From: Planctomycetota bacterium
GTDB lineage: Bacteria; Planctomycetota; MHYJ01; JACPRB01
Reading direction: 5' to 3'
Length of the DNA: 46,186 bases
Assembly (NCBI GenBank): GCA_016209705.1
Contig: JACQVR010000012.1
Location: 1 to 46,186, forward strand
Shown here in pieces: positions 32,735 through 41,982 of this stretch (positions are counted from its first letter, which is position 1; each line of letters opens with the position of its first letter). A program made the translations under genes and the position numbers. The notes beneath the pieces were generated by a model that saw only the letters and a program-made list of their open reading frames with translations, was not told the DNA's origin and ran no database searches.

Positions 32735-34444
32735 CTAACGGATCGCCGGCAGGACCATCCGGAACACCGATCCCCGTCCCGGCTGGCTGGAGGCGGAGAT
32801 CGTTCCTCCGTGCTCCTGTACGATGTGCTTCACAATGGACAGCCCCAGTCCCGTGCCTCCCATTTCCCTCGAGCGGGACTTATCCACGCGGTAAAAGCGC
32901 TCGAAGACCCGAGGGAGGTCCTCCGCGGGGATGCCGATCCCGTTGTCGCTCACTTCCGTCGCCACGTTTGTTCCTTCCGCGCGGAGCGCGACGCGGATCT
33001 CTCCACCTTCGGGCGTGTATTTGATCGCGTTATCGACGAGATTCTGGATGGCCCGCTCCAGGAAATCGGGATCCCCGGCGACGTCGGGAACTGCCTCCGG
33101 AAGCTCCAGCAGGATCGATTGCGCCTTGCGGCGCGCGGCGGGCTGAAGCGCCTCCACGGCCTTGCGGACCGGATCCTCCAGGTTGATTCGCATCTTCTTG
33201 GGCCGCCACGAATTGCTTTCCAGGCGAGAGAGGTCGAGCAGATCGCTCACGAGATTCGTGAGCTGGTCCACGTGCTTCGCGATCGTGGCCAGGTAGTCCC
33301 GCGCCTTCGCTCGGTCGTCGACGGCGCCGTCCTGAAGGGCTTCCACGAAGCCTCGGATCAGCGCCAACGGAGTCCTCAACTCGTGGGAGGCATTGGCCAC
33401 GAATTCGCGGCGGAGCTCTTCGTAGCTTCGCTCTTCCGTCACGTCGCGGGCCACCAGGACCGCTCCGCGTCCTTCGCCGATCGAAGCCACGCTGACGGCC
33501 GCCGCGCGGGCGCCCGACTCCAGGGTCATCCGCTGCGGTTTCCCGTCGCGCAAGACCCGCTCGATCGTGGAGCGCAAATCGGGATCGCGGACGACTTCCC
33601 AGGCTTTCAATCCGGCGGGATCGACCGTGATGCCGAACAAGGCTTTCGCCGCCTCGTTGTGGTGGAGCACGGTTCCCGAAGCATCCAGGGCCAGGACCGC
33701 CTCGCGCATGGACGACAGCACCGATTCAAGCTTGGCCTTTTCCTGCCGCGTCGCTTCCATGCGGGCCGCGATTTCATCCGACATGCGGTTGACGGCGAGC
33801 GTCACCGCGGCGATCTTTCCTCGGCTATCCGGCTTGAGCTTTCTCGAGAAATCTCCGGTGGAAATGGCCTGGGTGACCTCGAGGATCCGGTTGAGGGGAC
33901 GCGCCATGCGGCAGGTCAGCGCGTAGACCAGGAGCGTCCCGGCCAAGGCGGTGATCGCGAAGGCCGCGGCCAGGGCGGCATAGAGGGCGCGACGCTCGGA
34001 GTGGAGCCGATCCAGGGGAAGGCTGGTTCGCACCACGACGCCGTCCGGCCGTTCGGGATCCAGTCGCACCGCGAAATGCATCACCGGGACGCCGGCGCGG
34101 TCGTGCCGGGTCTGAAGTCCTTGGCCGGACTTTCGCGCATCGCGGACTTCGGGAAGCGCATTGAAGTTGTCGGTCTCCGCGGGCGTCGCCTGAGAATCGG
34201 CCAAAGCCGTCCCCTCCGGAGCGATGACCGTAAAGCGGGTTCCGGTGCGTTTCCCCAGTTCGTGGACGACGGCTTGAAGGTCTCGGGATCGAGCCACCGG
34301 CCGCAGCAGTTCCGCCTCCGATCGAAGCCGCGTCTCCGCGTCCTGGAGGATCCGGCGGCGGGCGGACGGCTCGAAGAGAAAACCGAGGATCGCCATGGCC
34401 AGGGCGAGCAGCGCGAGGAATCCGGCCAAAAGCCTTCGAAACAC
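32735..34444 (-). CDS. phoR: Phosphate regulon sensor histidine kinase PhoR
   Basis: This 569-residue protein starts at GTG 34444. It has two membrane segments (about 5-25 and 150-175) around a periplasmic region, then HAMP, then a PAS domain (SVLSSMREAVLALDASG). HisKA follows with the phosphorylated His in NASHELRTPLALI (about residue 352), then the ATPase domain with NLVDNAIKYTPEGG, DNGIGIPAEDL and GTGLGLSIVKHI. The periplasmic loop is longer than that of E. coli PhoR. It is last in the phosphate operon, three bases after phoB, and converges on the sigma-54 activator with a 31-base gap and no clear terminator. Confidence 0.92.
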   Translation of the reverse strand: MFRRLLAGFLALLALAMAILGFLFEPSARRRILQDAETRLRSEAELLRPVARSRDLQAVVHELGKRTGTRFTVIAPEGTALADSQATPAETDNFNALPEVRDARKSGQGLQTRHDRAGVPVMHFAVRLDPERPDGVVVRTSLPLDRLHSERRALYAALAAAFAITALAGTLLVYALTCRMARPLNRILEVTQAISTGDFSRKLKPDSRGKIAAVTLAVNRMSDEIAARMEATRQEKAKLESVLSSMREAVLALDASGTVLHHNEAAKALFGITVDPAGLKAWEVVRDPDLRSTIERVLRDGKPQRMTLESGARAAAVSVASIGEGRGAVLVARDVTEERSYEELRREFVANASHELRTPLALIRGFVEALQDGAVDDRAKARDYLATIAKHVDQLTNLVSDLLDLSRLESNSWRPKKMRINLEDPVRKAVEALQPAARRKAQSILLELPEAVPDVAGDPDFLERAIQNLVDNAIKYTPEGGEIRVALRAEGTNVATEVSDNGIGIPAEDLPRVFERFYRVDKSRSREMGGTGLGLSIVKHIVQEHGGTISASSQPGRGSVFRMVLPAIR

Positions 34445-34447
34445 GCG

Positions 34448-35128
34448 TCATTCCTTCAGACGGTAGCCGATGCCGCGAACGGTTTCGATGAGATCCTGCC
34501 GCCGGCCCAGCTTGCGGCGAAGCGCCGCGACATGGACATCGATGGTCCGGTCCAATACGGTCACGTCTTCGCCGCGGGCGCGCGAGATCAGCTCCTCGCG
34601 GGAAAGGACCCGGCCGGGTCGCTGCGCCAGCGCCTGGAGCAGGTTGAATTCCGTGGTGGTCAGCGCCAGCGGCTTTCCGGACAGCAGGACGCTTCGGCGC
34701 GCGGCGTCGATCCGCAGCGGTCCGGTCCGGATCACCTCGGACGGCTCATCCGCCGCCTCCATGCGCCGCAGCAGCGCCTTGACGCGCGCCATGAGTTCGC
34801 GCGTGCTGAAGGGTTTGGTCACATAATCGTCGGCGCCCAGCTCCAGCCCCAGGATGCGGTCGTGCTCTTCCGCTTTGGCCGTGAGCAGCAACACCGGGAT
34901 GCGCGCCGTGGCGGGATCCATGCGCAGGTGCTTGCACAGTTCGAATCCATCCACGCCCGGCATCATGACGTCCAGGATGATCGCGTGGGGGGAATGGAGG
35001 CGCGCGGCGGAGAGGCCTTGCGCCCCGTTGCGCGCGGTCAAGACGGTGTATCCCTCCCGCGTCAAAGCGTGATCCAGCAGCTTGAGAAGGTCCGGCTCGT
35101 CGTCGATGACCAGGACGGTTCGGCTCAT
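34448..35128 (-). CDS. phoB: Phosphate regulon response regulator PhoB
   Basis: This 226-residue OmpR-family regulator has an acidic pair in VLVIDDEPDLL, phospho-acceptor Asp53 in IILDVMMPGVDG, Lys in YVTKPFSTRE, and a C-terminal winged helix (TTTEFNLLQALAQRPGRV, DVHVAALRRKLG). Phosphorylated PhoB activates genes through tandem 7-bp boxes. Candidate boxes are seen upstream of the porin and pstS. It overlaps the phoU stop by four bases and is followed at once by phoR. Confidence 0.94.
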   Translation of the reverse strand: MSRTVLVIDDEPDLLKLLDHALTREGYTVLTARNGAQGLSAARLHSPHAIILDVMMPGVDGFELCKHLRMDPATARIPVLLLTAKAEEHDRILGLELGADDYVTKPFSTRELMARVKALLRRMEAADEPSEVIRTGPLRIDAARRSVLLSGKPLALTTTEFNLLQALAQRPGRVLSREELISRARGEDVTVLDRTIDVHVAALRRKLGRRQDLIETVRGIGYRLKE

Positions 35129-35814
35129 GGCGGCGTTCGAGGCTCCCGGAGGCGAGCCTCCTCGTGATGATGCCGGACGTCCCGCCCTTGCGCCAGATAG
35201 ATCACCTCCTCGGCGATGTTCGTGGCGTGGTCGGCGACGCGCTCGAGATTTCGAGAGATGAGGATGAGGGAGAGCGCGCGCGCGATGGTGCCCGGATCGG
35301 ACATCATGTACGTGAGCAGTTCGCGGAAGATCTGATCTTTGAACGAGTCCACGACGTCATCCTCGTCCAGGATGCGTTGCGCCAGGGCCGGATCGCGCCG
35401 CACGAACGCGTCCAGCCCCTCGCGGAGCATGCGGCGCGCGGCGTCGGCCATGAGGGGAATGTCGATCAGGGGTTTGAGCAGCGGTTGCTTGAGCAGCTCC
35501 GCGGTGTTCTGGCAGATGTTGACGGCCTGGTCCGCGATGCGTTCCAGCTCTCCGGCAAGCTTGGAAGACATGATGAGAAAGCGCAGGTCCGCGGCGACCG
35601 GCTGTCGCAGGGCGATCAGCGAGATCACCCGTTCATCCATTTCGATGTGCAGATCGTTGACCTCGTGCTCGATCTCGAAGACGCGCGGATGGCGGTCGCC
35701 TCGCCGCTCGACGAGACTTCGAATGGCCAAGTCGATCATTTGTTCCGCCAGGGCGCCCATGTGAACCAGGCGGTCCTTGAGCTGCTGAAGCTCGTCCTCG
35801 AAGTGTCGGTGCAC
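35125..35814 (-). CDS. phoU: Phosphate signalling protein PhoU
   Basis: This 229-residue all-helical protein has the two PhoU repeats, with metal-site sequences EHEVNDLHIEMDERVI and LERIADQAVNICQN in the first and RNLERVADHATNIAEEVIY in the second. The GTG start at 35814 is chosen because AAGGAG lies six bases before it and the family begins near HRHFEDELQQLKDRL. The frame stays open 31 codons upstream into repeat-rich spacer. PhoU links the state of the Pst transporter to PhoR. Confidence 0.93.
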   Translation of the reverse strand: MHRHFEDELQQLKDRLVHMGALAEQMIDLAIRSLVERRGDRHPRVFEIEHEVNDLHIEMDERVISLIALRQPVAADLRFLIMSSKLAGELERIADQAVNICQNTAELLKQPLLKPLIDIPLMADAARRMLREGLDAFVRRDPALAQRILDEDDVVDSFKDQIFRELLTYMMSDPGTIARALSLILISRNLERVADHATNIAEEVIYLAQGRDVRHHHEEARLREPRTPP

Positions 35815-35821
35815 GCGATCT

Positions 35822-35925
35822 CCTTGGGGATCAGGTGATTCGTGGGAGATGTGGAGATAAGAATTCCGCGACGCCAACGTCTCCGACTCCCATCTCCCGA
35901 TCTCCACGCATCTCCTGATCTCCTA
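35822..35925. repeat. GGAGAT repeat spacer between pstB and phoU
   Basis: Read on the minus strand from the pstB stop, the spacer runs TAGGAGAT, GGAGATG, GGAGAT, GGAGATGG at roughly 9-11 base steps. An unrelated core of about 35 bases with GAATTC follows. Then come ATCTCC units pointing the other way, so the two arms can pair. The same design occurs between pstS and pstC. The GGAGAT unit resembles the ribosome-binding site just before phoU. Confidence 0.7.
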
Positions 35926-36780
35926 GCCGAATCGCCCCGTAATATAATCCTGCGTTTCCGATTTCCGCGGATTGGTGAACATGTCCCGGGTCGAACCGAC
36001 CTCGACGAGCCGTCCCTGGAGGAGGAACGCCGTTCGATCCGAGGCGCGGGCGGCCTGTTGCATGTTGTGGGTTACCAGCACGATCGTATAGCGTGTCTTC
36101 AAATCAAAAAAGAGCTCTTCGATGTGGGCGGTGGAGACCGGGTCCAGTGCCGAGCAGGGCTCGTCCATGAGCAGGATTTCGGGATCCACCGCCAGCGCGC
36201 GCGCGATGCACAGGCGCTGTTGCTGGCCTCCGGACAGCTCCAGCGCGTTCCGGTTCAGCCGATCCTTGGCTTCGTTCCACAGTCCCGCGCGCTCCAGACT
36301 CTTTTGGACGATGGCGTCGAGGTCGCTCCGGTTCCGGACGCCGTGGATGCGGGGGCCGTAAGCGACGTTCTCGAAAATCGACTTGGGAAAGGGATTGGAC
36401 TTCTGGAAGACCATGCCGACGCGCTTTCGGAGTTCGGTCACGTCCACGAAGGGGTCGTAGATGTCCTGGCCCGAGACGTGGATAGACCCGGACATCCGCA
36501 CCCCGTCGATGAGGTCGTTGAGGCGGTTGAGGCATCGAAGCAGCGTCGACTTGCCGCAACCCGAGGGACCGATGAAGGCGGTGACCTTGCACCGCGGCAG
36601 ATCCAGCGTGACGTCGTGCAGCGCGGGCGTGCCGTCGTACCACAAATTCAGATTCCGGATCCGGATGACGAAGTCGGAAGGGGGCACACCCTCCGCCGGG
36701 GAGGGAGCGGCCCGCTCGGGGGGAAGCGCTGGCGTCACCGCGAGGGCCTCTTGAACTTTCGGCATTTTGATTTTTACCAT
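35923..36780 (-). CDS. pstB: Phosphate ABC transporter ATP-binding protein PstB
   Basis: This 285-residue ATPase powers the Pst phosphate importer. All motifs are intact: Walker A GPSGCGKS (71-78), Q-loop [16 protein letters not shown], signature [16 protein letters not shown], Walker [17 protein letters not shown] and the switch His in [15 protein letters not shown]. An N-terminal extension of about 35 residues, rich in Pro/Ala, precedes the usual start of the domain. Translation may instead start at the second Met (MPKVQE). There are 52 bases between it and the pstA stop. Confidence 0.96.
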   Translation of the reverse strand: MVKIKMPKVQEALAVTPALPPERAAPSPAEGVPPSDFVIRIRNLNLWYDGTPALHDVTLDLPRCKVTAFIGPSGCGKSTLLRCLNRLNDLIDGVRMSGSIHVSGQDIYDPFVDVTELRKRVGMVFQKSNPFPKSIFENVAYGPRIHGVRNRSDLDAIVQKSLERAGLWNEAKDRLNRNALELSGGQQQRLCIARALAVDPEILLMDEPCSALDPVSTAHIEELFFDLKTRYTIVLVTHNMQQAARASDRTAFLLQGRLVEVGSTRDMFTNPRKSETQDYITGRFG

Positions 36781-36832
36781 CCCGTCACAAGTCCACCAAG
36801 CAAATCGCGTCGCAAGGGATTTTCGCGGGCCA

Positions 36833-38452
36833 TTAAAACGCCGTCGAATGATATTTCCTTCGCAGCCGGTTGCGCAATCCGATCGCCGCCAGATTCAAAC
36901 CCACGACGATGACCAGCAGCAGCAGCGTCGTGGCATACACCATCGGGCGAGCCGCTTCCACGTTGGGGGACTGGAATCCCACGTCGTAAATGTGGAAGCC
37001 CAGATGCATGAACTTGCGCTCCAGATGAAGATAAGGAAACGTGCCGTCGACGGGCAAGGTGGGCGCGAGCTTCACCACCCCGGTGATCATCAGCGGAGCC
37101 ACTTCGCCGGCCGCTCGGGCCATGGCGAGGATCATTCCCGTCAGGATCCCCGGGGTCGCGGACGGGAGCACAATGCGCCGGAGCGTTTCGAACTTCGTCG
37201 CTCCCAGGGCGAGCGATCCCTGACGCAGTTCCGCCGGCACCGCGGCCAACCCCTCCTCCGTGGCGACGATGACGACGGGCACGGTGAGCAGAGCCAGCGT
37301 CAGCGACGCCCACAGAATTCCTCCCGTTCCGTACGTCGGCGTCGGCAGCGCTTCCGGGAAGAAGAGCCGGTCGATGCTACCTCCGATCAGGTAGATGAAA
37401 AAACCCAGCCCGAAAACGCCGAAGACGATAGACGGCACGCCGGCGAGGTTGTTGACGGCGATGCGCACTATGCGGACCAGCAAGCCCTGCTTCGCGTACT
37501 CCCGCAGATACAGCGCCGCCAGAACTCCCAGCGGCACCACGGCCAGCGTCATGATGAAGACCATCATCACCGTTCCGAAAATGGCGGGGAAGATCCCTCC
37601 TTCGGTGTTGGATTCCCGAGGGTCTCCGCTCGCGAACTCCCAGAGACGCTGGGCGTACACGCGGCATTTCCCCAAGACGCCCAGCGCATTGGGACGGATC
37701 GCCCGAACGATCATGGACAGGGGGATTTCCTTCGTTTCGCCCTGGGCCGTTTCCAGGATCACCGCGCTGCGGTTCATCTCCGATCGCAGGCGTCCGATCT
37801 CCTCGCTGACACGGCGATATTTATCCCCCCATGCTTCGGATTCCTTCAAGAGTCTTTGGATCTCCTCTTCGGATCCGTGGCGCAGTCGGACTCGCCGGAC
37901 GGCCAGGCGATTCCGCTCTTGGCGGCGGTAGATCTCTCCCATGGGACCCTTTTCGAGCGCGCGCACTTCATTCCACAACGCGCGGGCTCTATCGAGGAGG
38001 GGGAGCATGGCATTCCACGCTTCGTCGGAGCTCCCTTGGGCCACGGCGCGACCTTCCGTGCGGACTTCCCGGATGAAACCGTAAAAGGAGCCCCACTCGC
38101 GGCGCTCGAGGAGAACCGTCTGTTCGGGCCATTCCCGCCGCTCGATCCGCGCCTCGTCGATCCAGCGAAAGTCCTGTCCGTACAGCTCGCGGTTGCCGAC
38201 GTGGATCTGGAGGCGATGCTCCACCGAGCGTTCCGCCTCCCCGGGCGTGGGGATGGCTTCCCGATTCCAGATCTGGCCCATCGCCTTCGATCCGTCGGCC
38301 AGCGTGAGCAGCGCCACGTCCGACGGCCAGAAAAAGCCCAAGCCGTTGACGGCGATGAGGAGGATCAACCCGAGGATCATGATCAGGCTTCCGCCCAAGG
38401 CGCCGCCCGTGAGCCAGATGAACGGCTCGCCGCTCCGGAAGAGCTTCTTCAT
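36833..38452 (-). CDS. pstA: Phosphate ABC transporter permease PstA, long form
   Basis: This 539-residue permease has a first membrane helix near residues 12-38, then a soluble insert of about 220 residues rich in charged coiled-coil sequence ([31 protein letters not shown]). The conserved permease core follows, with [36 protein letters not shown] and [20 protein letters not shown]. Long PstA forms with such an insert occur in some other Gram-negatives. ATG 38452 overlaps the pstC stop by four bases. It stops at a TAA, showing that TAA is a working stop codon here. Confidence 0.94.
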   Translation of the reverse strand: MKKLFRSGEPFIWLTGGALGGSLIMILGLILLIAVNGLGFFWPSDVALLTLADGSKAMGQIWNREAIPTPGEAERSVEHRLQIHVGNRELYGQDFRWIDEARIERREWPEQTVLLERREWGSFYGFIREVRTEGRAVAQGSSDEAWNAMLPLLDRARALWNEVRALEKGPMGEIYRRQERNRLAVRRVRLRHGSEEEIQRLLKESEAWGDKYRRVSEEIGRLRSEMNRSAVILETAQGETKEIPLSMIVRAIRPNALGVLGKCRVYAQRLWEFASGDPRESNTEGGIFPAIFGTVMMVFIMTLAVVPLGVLAALYLREYAKQGLLVRIVRIAVNNLAGVPSIVFGVFGLGFFIYLIGGSIDRLFFPEALPTPTYGTGGILWASLTLALLTVPVVIVATEEGLAAVPAELRQGSLALGATKFETLRRIVLPSATPGILTGMILAMARAAGEVAPLMITGVVKLAPTLPVDGTFPYLHLERKFMHLGFHIYDVGFQSPNVEAARPMVYATTLLLLVIVVGLNLAAIGLRNRLRRKYHSTAF

Positions 38453-40686
38453 AGCCGCGCATACCTCGCCCGCATGCGCATGCGGACCATCTCGGCCGCC
38501 GTGTTCACCAGGAACGTGGCGGCGAACAGCAGCAGCGCGCCCAGGAAGAGGATCCGATACAGCGTGCCTCCATGAGGCGCCTCCGGAATCTCCACCGCGA
38601 TGTTCGCCGAGAGCGTTCGGAACCCGTTGAAGAGGTTCCATTCCATGATGGGGGTGTTGCCGGTCGCCATCAGAACGATCATGGTCTCGCCGACCACGCG
38701 CCCGAAGCCGATCATGATCGCCGAGAAGATTCCCGGACTGGCCGTGGGTAGGACGACCCGGACCGCCGTTTGCCAGCGCGTGGCCCCCAAAGCCAGGGAT
38801 CCCGATACGAGATGGCGCGGAACATTCGATAGCGCGTCCTCGGAGATGGTGAAGATGATCGGGATGACCGCGAAGCCCATGGCGATGCCGACGACCACGG
38901 CGTTGCGCTGGTCGTAGGTCAGACCGGTGGTTTCGTACCACCACTGTTGAAAATCGCCGCCGAAAAGCGCGCGTTCCAGAGGGCCGCCGAGCGCGAAACA
39001 CGCGGCTCCCGCCAGGACGAGGACCGGCATGAGCAGGACGATTTCCAGCCGTCCGCGGCTCCTCCCGCGCAGACGGGACGGCAGCAGCAACCACGCCCCC
39101 AAGGCGAGGAGCGTCGACGCGGGAATTCCGATCAGCATGAGGAGCACCGCCGGCATGTAGCGCTCCATCGCAGGCGCCAGCCACAGGCCGGCCAGGAATC
39201 CCAGCACCACGCTGGGTAGCGCGGCCATGACTTCGATCGTGGGCTTGATCAGGTTTCGCAGATCCGGATGCATGAACTGGGCGGTGTAGATGGCCGCGAG
39301 GATCGCGATCGGCACCGCGATGAGGAGCGCGTACACCGTGCCTTTCAGCGTCCCGAAGATGAGCGGGGTCAAGCTGAACTTCGGCTCGAAGTCGTCCGTC
39401 CCCCCGCCGGATTGCCAGGAATAGGCGGGTTCGTTGTACCCCTCGTACCAAACCTTGCCGAAAAGCGTCTGGAGAGTGATTTCGGGATGAGGGTTGTCGA
39501 TCCGCCAGCGGGAGATCCGGCCCGATTCGTGAAGCGCCAACAGTCCCGTAGCTCGCGGCGTCATGACCAACTGGGTCACGGCGCTGCCATCGCCTTCCAG
39601 GGAGAGCAGCGTGCGGCCGGAGGTGGAGTGGTGGACGCGGACGCGGCCCGCGCGATCTCCCGTCGCGAAACCCTTGTCGCGGGCGGAGGGGGCGATAGCG
39701 GTGACGGCCGCGGGATGAGATGGAAATTCCCGGATCCGGCGCAACGCCTTGCCCGTGCTGGATGCGGCATCGTCGACCTGAAACCATACGGAGAGCGCTC
39801 CCGACTCCTCGCCCACGACCAGCGATTGATCGCCGATCAGCAGGGCCATGGCGGTGACCGGGGTGGAGCCGGCCGCGCGGACCGTGTCGAAGCCCACCTT
39901 GCGAGGAGCGTCGAGATCGCGGATGTCGAAATGGACTACGTGGCCGGCGGCGGTCCCCACATAAATGTTTTCCAAACTCCCGTCGATCGTCAGCGCCGTC
40001 GGGGCGGCCGGCAACTCACCCGTGAGATCGGCGCGATGCTCGGTCCGCTTCACCCCTCCCATCAGCGTTTTCTTTTCGAGGACGCACAGGTACACCAGAC
40101 GCTTGTCTTCCGTGATGGCGGCCGCGACGAGGCCTCGAGAATCCGATTGCCGGGCGACCGCCTGGAGCGGCTTTTCCTGCGGATCCAGTTGAAGCACGGT
40201 TGGTTCGGACGTCTCGGGAGTTATGGTTCGTGAGCTTCGCCAATCTTCAGTGGCCTCGCCGAACCCGACCCGAAACCGTACGCTCGCCGTGACGAGCCGT
40301 CCATCCGCCGTGCCCACGTCGATCTCTTCTTCCCTCAGCGGGCGAAACACGCAGGTCGGCGTTCGACCGGAGAACCCCGGCAGTTCCGTCGCGGCCGGAG
40401 CTTCCCGTTCCGTCAAAGGGATGAATTCCACGCGTCCCGGCGCGGAAATGCCGAAAGCCAGCTCCTCCGTCTCGTCGACGCCGGCGAGCAAGAAGGTCGG
40501 AGGTACGGGCACCTCGGGCGCGGAGGCGGCGCGCGCCCTTCGGAAGAGGGGCGCGACTTCGATCAGGATGAAGACGAAGATTCCCAGGACGCTGGCGATG
40601 ATGGCCATGCCTCCCGCGCGCACGACCCATCGCGCCAGGAGATCCGTCCTCCGTCGCCAGCGACGAGAGATCGAAGCTTCGGTCAT
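38449..40686 (-). CDS. pstC: Phosphate ABC transporter permease PstC, long form
   Basis: This 745-residue protein has a first membrane helix near residues 25-48. About 380 soluble residues follow with WD-like or beta-propeller strands (for example VRVHHSTSGRTLLSLEGDG and NIYVGTAAGHVVHFDIRD). The permease core comes last, with MAALPSVVLGFLAGLWLAP and [20 protein letters not shown]. The usual E. coli PstC is about 320 residues, so the extra domain is large, but similar long forms are known. The start ATG 40686 lies 129 bases after the pstS stop, in a spacer of GGAGAT-type repeats. Confidence 0.93.
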   Translation of the reverse strand: MTEASISRRWRRRTDLLARWVVRAGGMAIIASVLGIFVFILIEVAPLFRRARAASAPEVPVPPTFLLAGVDETEELAFGISAPGRVEFIPLTEREAPAATELPGFSGRTPTCVFRPLREEEIDVGTADGRLVTASVRFRVGFGEATEDWRSSRTITPETSEPTVLQLDPQEKPLQAVARQSDSRGLVAAAITEDKRLVYLCVLEKKTLMGGVKRTEHRADLTGELPAAPTALTIDGSLENIYVGTAAGHVVHFDIRDLDAPRKVGFDTVRAAGSTPVTAMALLIGDQSLVVGEESGALSVWFQVDDAASSTGKALRRIREFPSHPAAVTAIAPSARDKGFATGDRAGRVRVHHSTSGRTLLSLEGDGSAVTQLVMTPRATGLLALHESGRISRWRIDNPHPEITLQTLFGKVWYEGYNEPAYSWQSGGGTDDFEPKFSLTPLIFGTLKGTVYALLIAVPIAILAAIYTAQFMHPDLRNLIKPTIEVMAALPSVVLGFLAGLWLAPAMERYMPAVLLMLIGIPASTLLALGAWLLLPSRLRGRSRGRLEIVLLMPVLVLAGAACFALGGPLERALFGGDFQQWWYETTGLTYDQRNAVVVGIAMGFAVIPIIFTISEDALSNVPRHLVSGSLALGATRWQTAVRVVLPTASPGIFSAIMIGFGRVVGETMIVLMATGNTPIMEWNLFNGFRTLSANIAVEIPEAPHGGTLYRILFLGALLLFAATFLVNTAAEMVRMRMRARYARL

Positions 40687-40689
40687 GAA

Positions 40690-40818
40690 GGCTTCTTATT
40701 CTTGGAGATAGGGAGATGCGCCTTGATCTGGAGATGGGAGTCGCCGTTTCCGCATCTCAATGATCTCCCCATCCCCTTTGTCCGTATCTCCTCATCTCCC
40801 GCATCTGCATATCCCCTA
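40690..40818. repeat. GGAGAT repeat spacer between pstS and pstC
   Basis: On the minus strand the spacer starts at the pstS stop with TAGGGGAT, then GGAGATG, GGAGAT, GGGGATGG, GGAGATC and similar units. After a central segment it carries CCCATCTCC and CATCTCCCTATCTCC in the opposite sense. The arms are complementary, giving a long imperfect hairpin between a highly expressed binding-protein gene and its permease gene. The element GACTCCCATCTCC is shared with the pstB-phoU spacer. Confidence 0.7.
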
Positions 40819-41766
40819 TCGAATCTTCTGCATCTCCTGCGCGGCGACCGCGGGAGGAATGGGGAAGTATCCGTCCTTCACGACGATCTCCTGGCCTTCC
40901 TTGGAGAAGAGGAACAGACAGAACTCCCGCAGCAGGGGAGCCAAGGCTCGATTCGGGGCTTTGTTGATGTAGATGTAGAGGAAACGGCTCAAGGGATACG
41001 ATTCGTCGTACACGCGTTCCTGCTCCGCGGGAACGAACTCCATTCCGGCCTTCTCGGCGATTTTCAGCTTCTTGACGCCGGAGGTGGCGTAGCCGATGCC
41101 GCTGTAGCCGATGGCGTAGCGGTCCTCCGTGACGCCCTGGACGACGGACGCGGAGCCCGGCTGTTCCTTCACCGTGTCCTTGTAGTCGCCGTTCATCAGC
41201 GCGACTTCCTTGAAAAAGCCGTACGTGCCGGAAGCGGAATTCCGGCCGTACATGCTGATGGGCCGGTTGGCCCAGTCTCCCGTCAATCCAAGTTGTCCCC
41301 ACCTCAGGATCTCTTCCTTGTACCGGCGCTTGCGCGACTTGGAGAAGATGGCGTCCACCTGTTCCAGCGTGATCTCGTTCAACGGGTTGTCCTTGTGGAC
41401 GTAGACCGCGAGCGCGTCCAGGGCGACCCGAAGCTGCGTCGGCTTGTATCCGTACTTCTTTTCGAATTTGTCGATCTCCGTGTCTTTCATCTCGCGGGAC
41501 ATCGGGCCGAGCTGGGCGGTCCCCTCGATGAGGGCCGGGGGAGCGGTGGCCGAGCCCTTGCCTTCAATCTGGATCCGGACGTTGGGGTAGTTCTTATAGA
41601 ACCCCTCCGCCCACAGCGTCATGAGATTGTTCAGCGTATCGGACCCGCCGCTCGACAGGTTGCCCGAGACGCCCTCGACTTTCTGATATGGCTTGAGTTC
41701 ATCCTGAGCCACGGCCCAGATGGAGGCGATCACGAGGATCGCCGGGGCGCAGAGCGCGGTTCGCAT
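40816..41766 (-). CDS. pstS: Phosphate ABC transporter substrate-binding protein PstS
   Basis: This 316-residue periplasmic binding protein starts at ATG 41766 behind AAAGGAGG, with signal peptide MRTALCAPAILVIASIWAVAQ. Phosphate-site sequence is present: GGSDTLNNLMTLWAEGF near residue 41, then MSREMKDTEIDKFE, and GRNSASGTYGFFKEVAL, a typical phosphate loop. An in-frame ATG at 41823 was rejected because it precedes the signal peptide and lies within the PhoB-box region. A PhoB-type box sits 44-72 bases upstream. Confidence 0.95.
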   Translation of the reverse strand: MRTALCAPAILVIASIWAVAQDELKPYQKVEGVSGNLSSGGSDTLNNLMTLWAEGFYKNYPNVRIQIEGKGSATAPPALIEGTAQLGPMSREMKDTEIDKFEKKYGYKPTQLRVALDALAVYVHKDNPLNEITLEQVDAIFSKSRKRRYKEEILRWGQLGLTGDWANRPISMYGRNSASGTYGFFKEVALMNGDYKDTVKEQPGSASVVQGVTEDRYAIGYSGIGYATSGVKKLKIAEKAGMEFVPAEQERVYDESYPLSRFLYIYINKAPNRALAPLLREFCLFLFSKEGQEIVVKDGYFPIPPAVAAQEMQKIR

Positions 41767-41809
41767 GGAATGCCTCCTTTGGAACTTTATGTCCCGTGTA
41801 TTTGCTTTC

Positions 41810-41838
41810 TGTAAACGTTTCATGAAGATCGTGTTAAG
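41810..41838 (-). promoter_or_regulatory. PhoB-box-like repeats upstream of pstS
   Basis: Three 7-bp units spaced by four bases read on the minus strand as CTTAACA (41832-41838), CTTCATG (41821-41827) and GTTTACA (41810-41816). The 11-bp period is that of the E. coli PhoB box (7-mer, 4-bp gap, 7-mer). The first two units closely match units upstream of the porin. Confidence 0.65.
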
Positions 41839-41841
41839 ACG

Positions 41842-41982
41842 CTGGAAGCGCGTTCTTCATCTTCCTATCTCCCCGCATCCAGCTTCTTCATCTCCATATC
41901 TCCTCCATCTCCCGATCTCCCAAAAATCGACCTGGAAGCGCGTTCTTCATCTCCCTATCTCCTCGCATCTCCCGATCTCCTA
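41842..41982. repeat. Tandem 90-bp duplication with GGAGAT units after the porin gene
   Basis: CTGGAAGCGCGTTCTTCATCT occurs at 41842-41862 and again at 41932-41952 (period 90). Each copy is followed by CATCTCC/TATCTCC units. The sequence CCAAAAATCGACCTGGAAGCGC at about 41920-41941 is a diverged copy of the last codons of the porin gene (TAGAAATCGGCCTGAAAGCGC, from 41981). The repeat thus looks like a duplication of the gene's 3' end plus the GGAGAT-rich tail. Confidence 0.75.

Noticed and set aside
36833..40686. Novel domain fusion in pstA and pstC because of their length
   Set aside because: Long PstA and PstC forms with soluble inserts are known in other Gram-negatives, so this is not new by itself.
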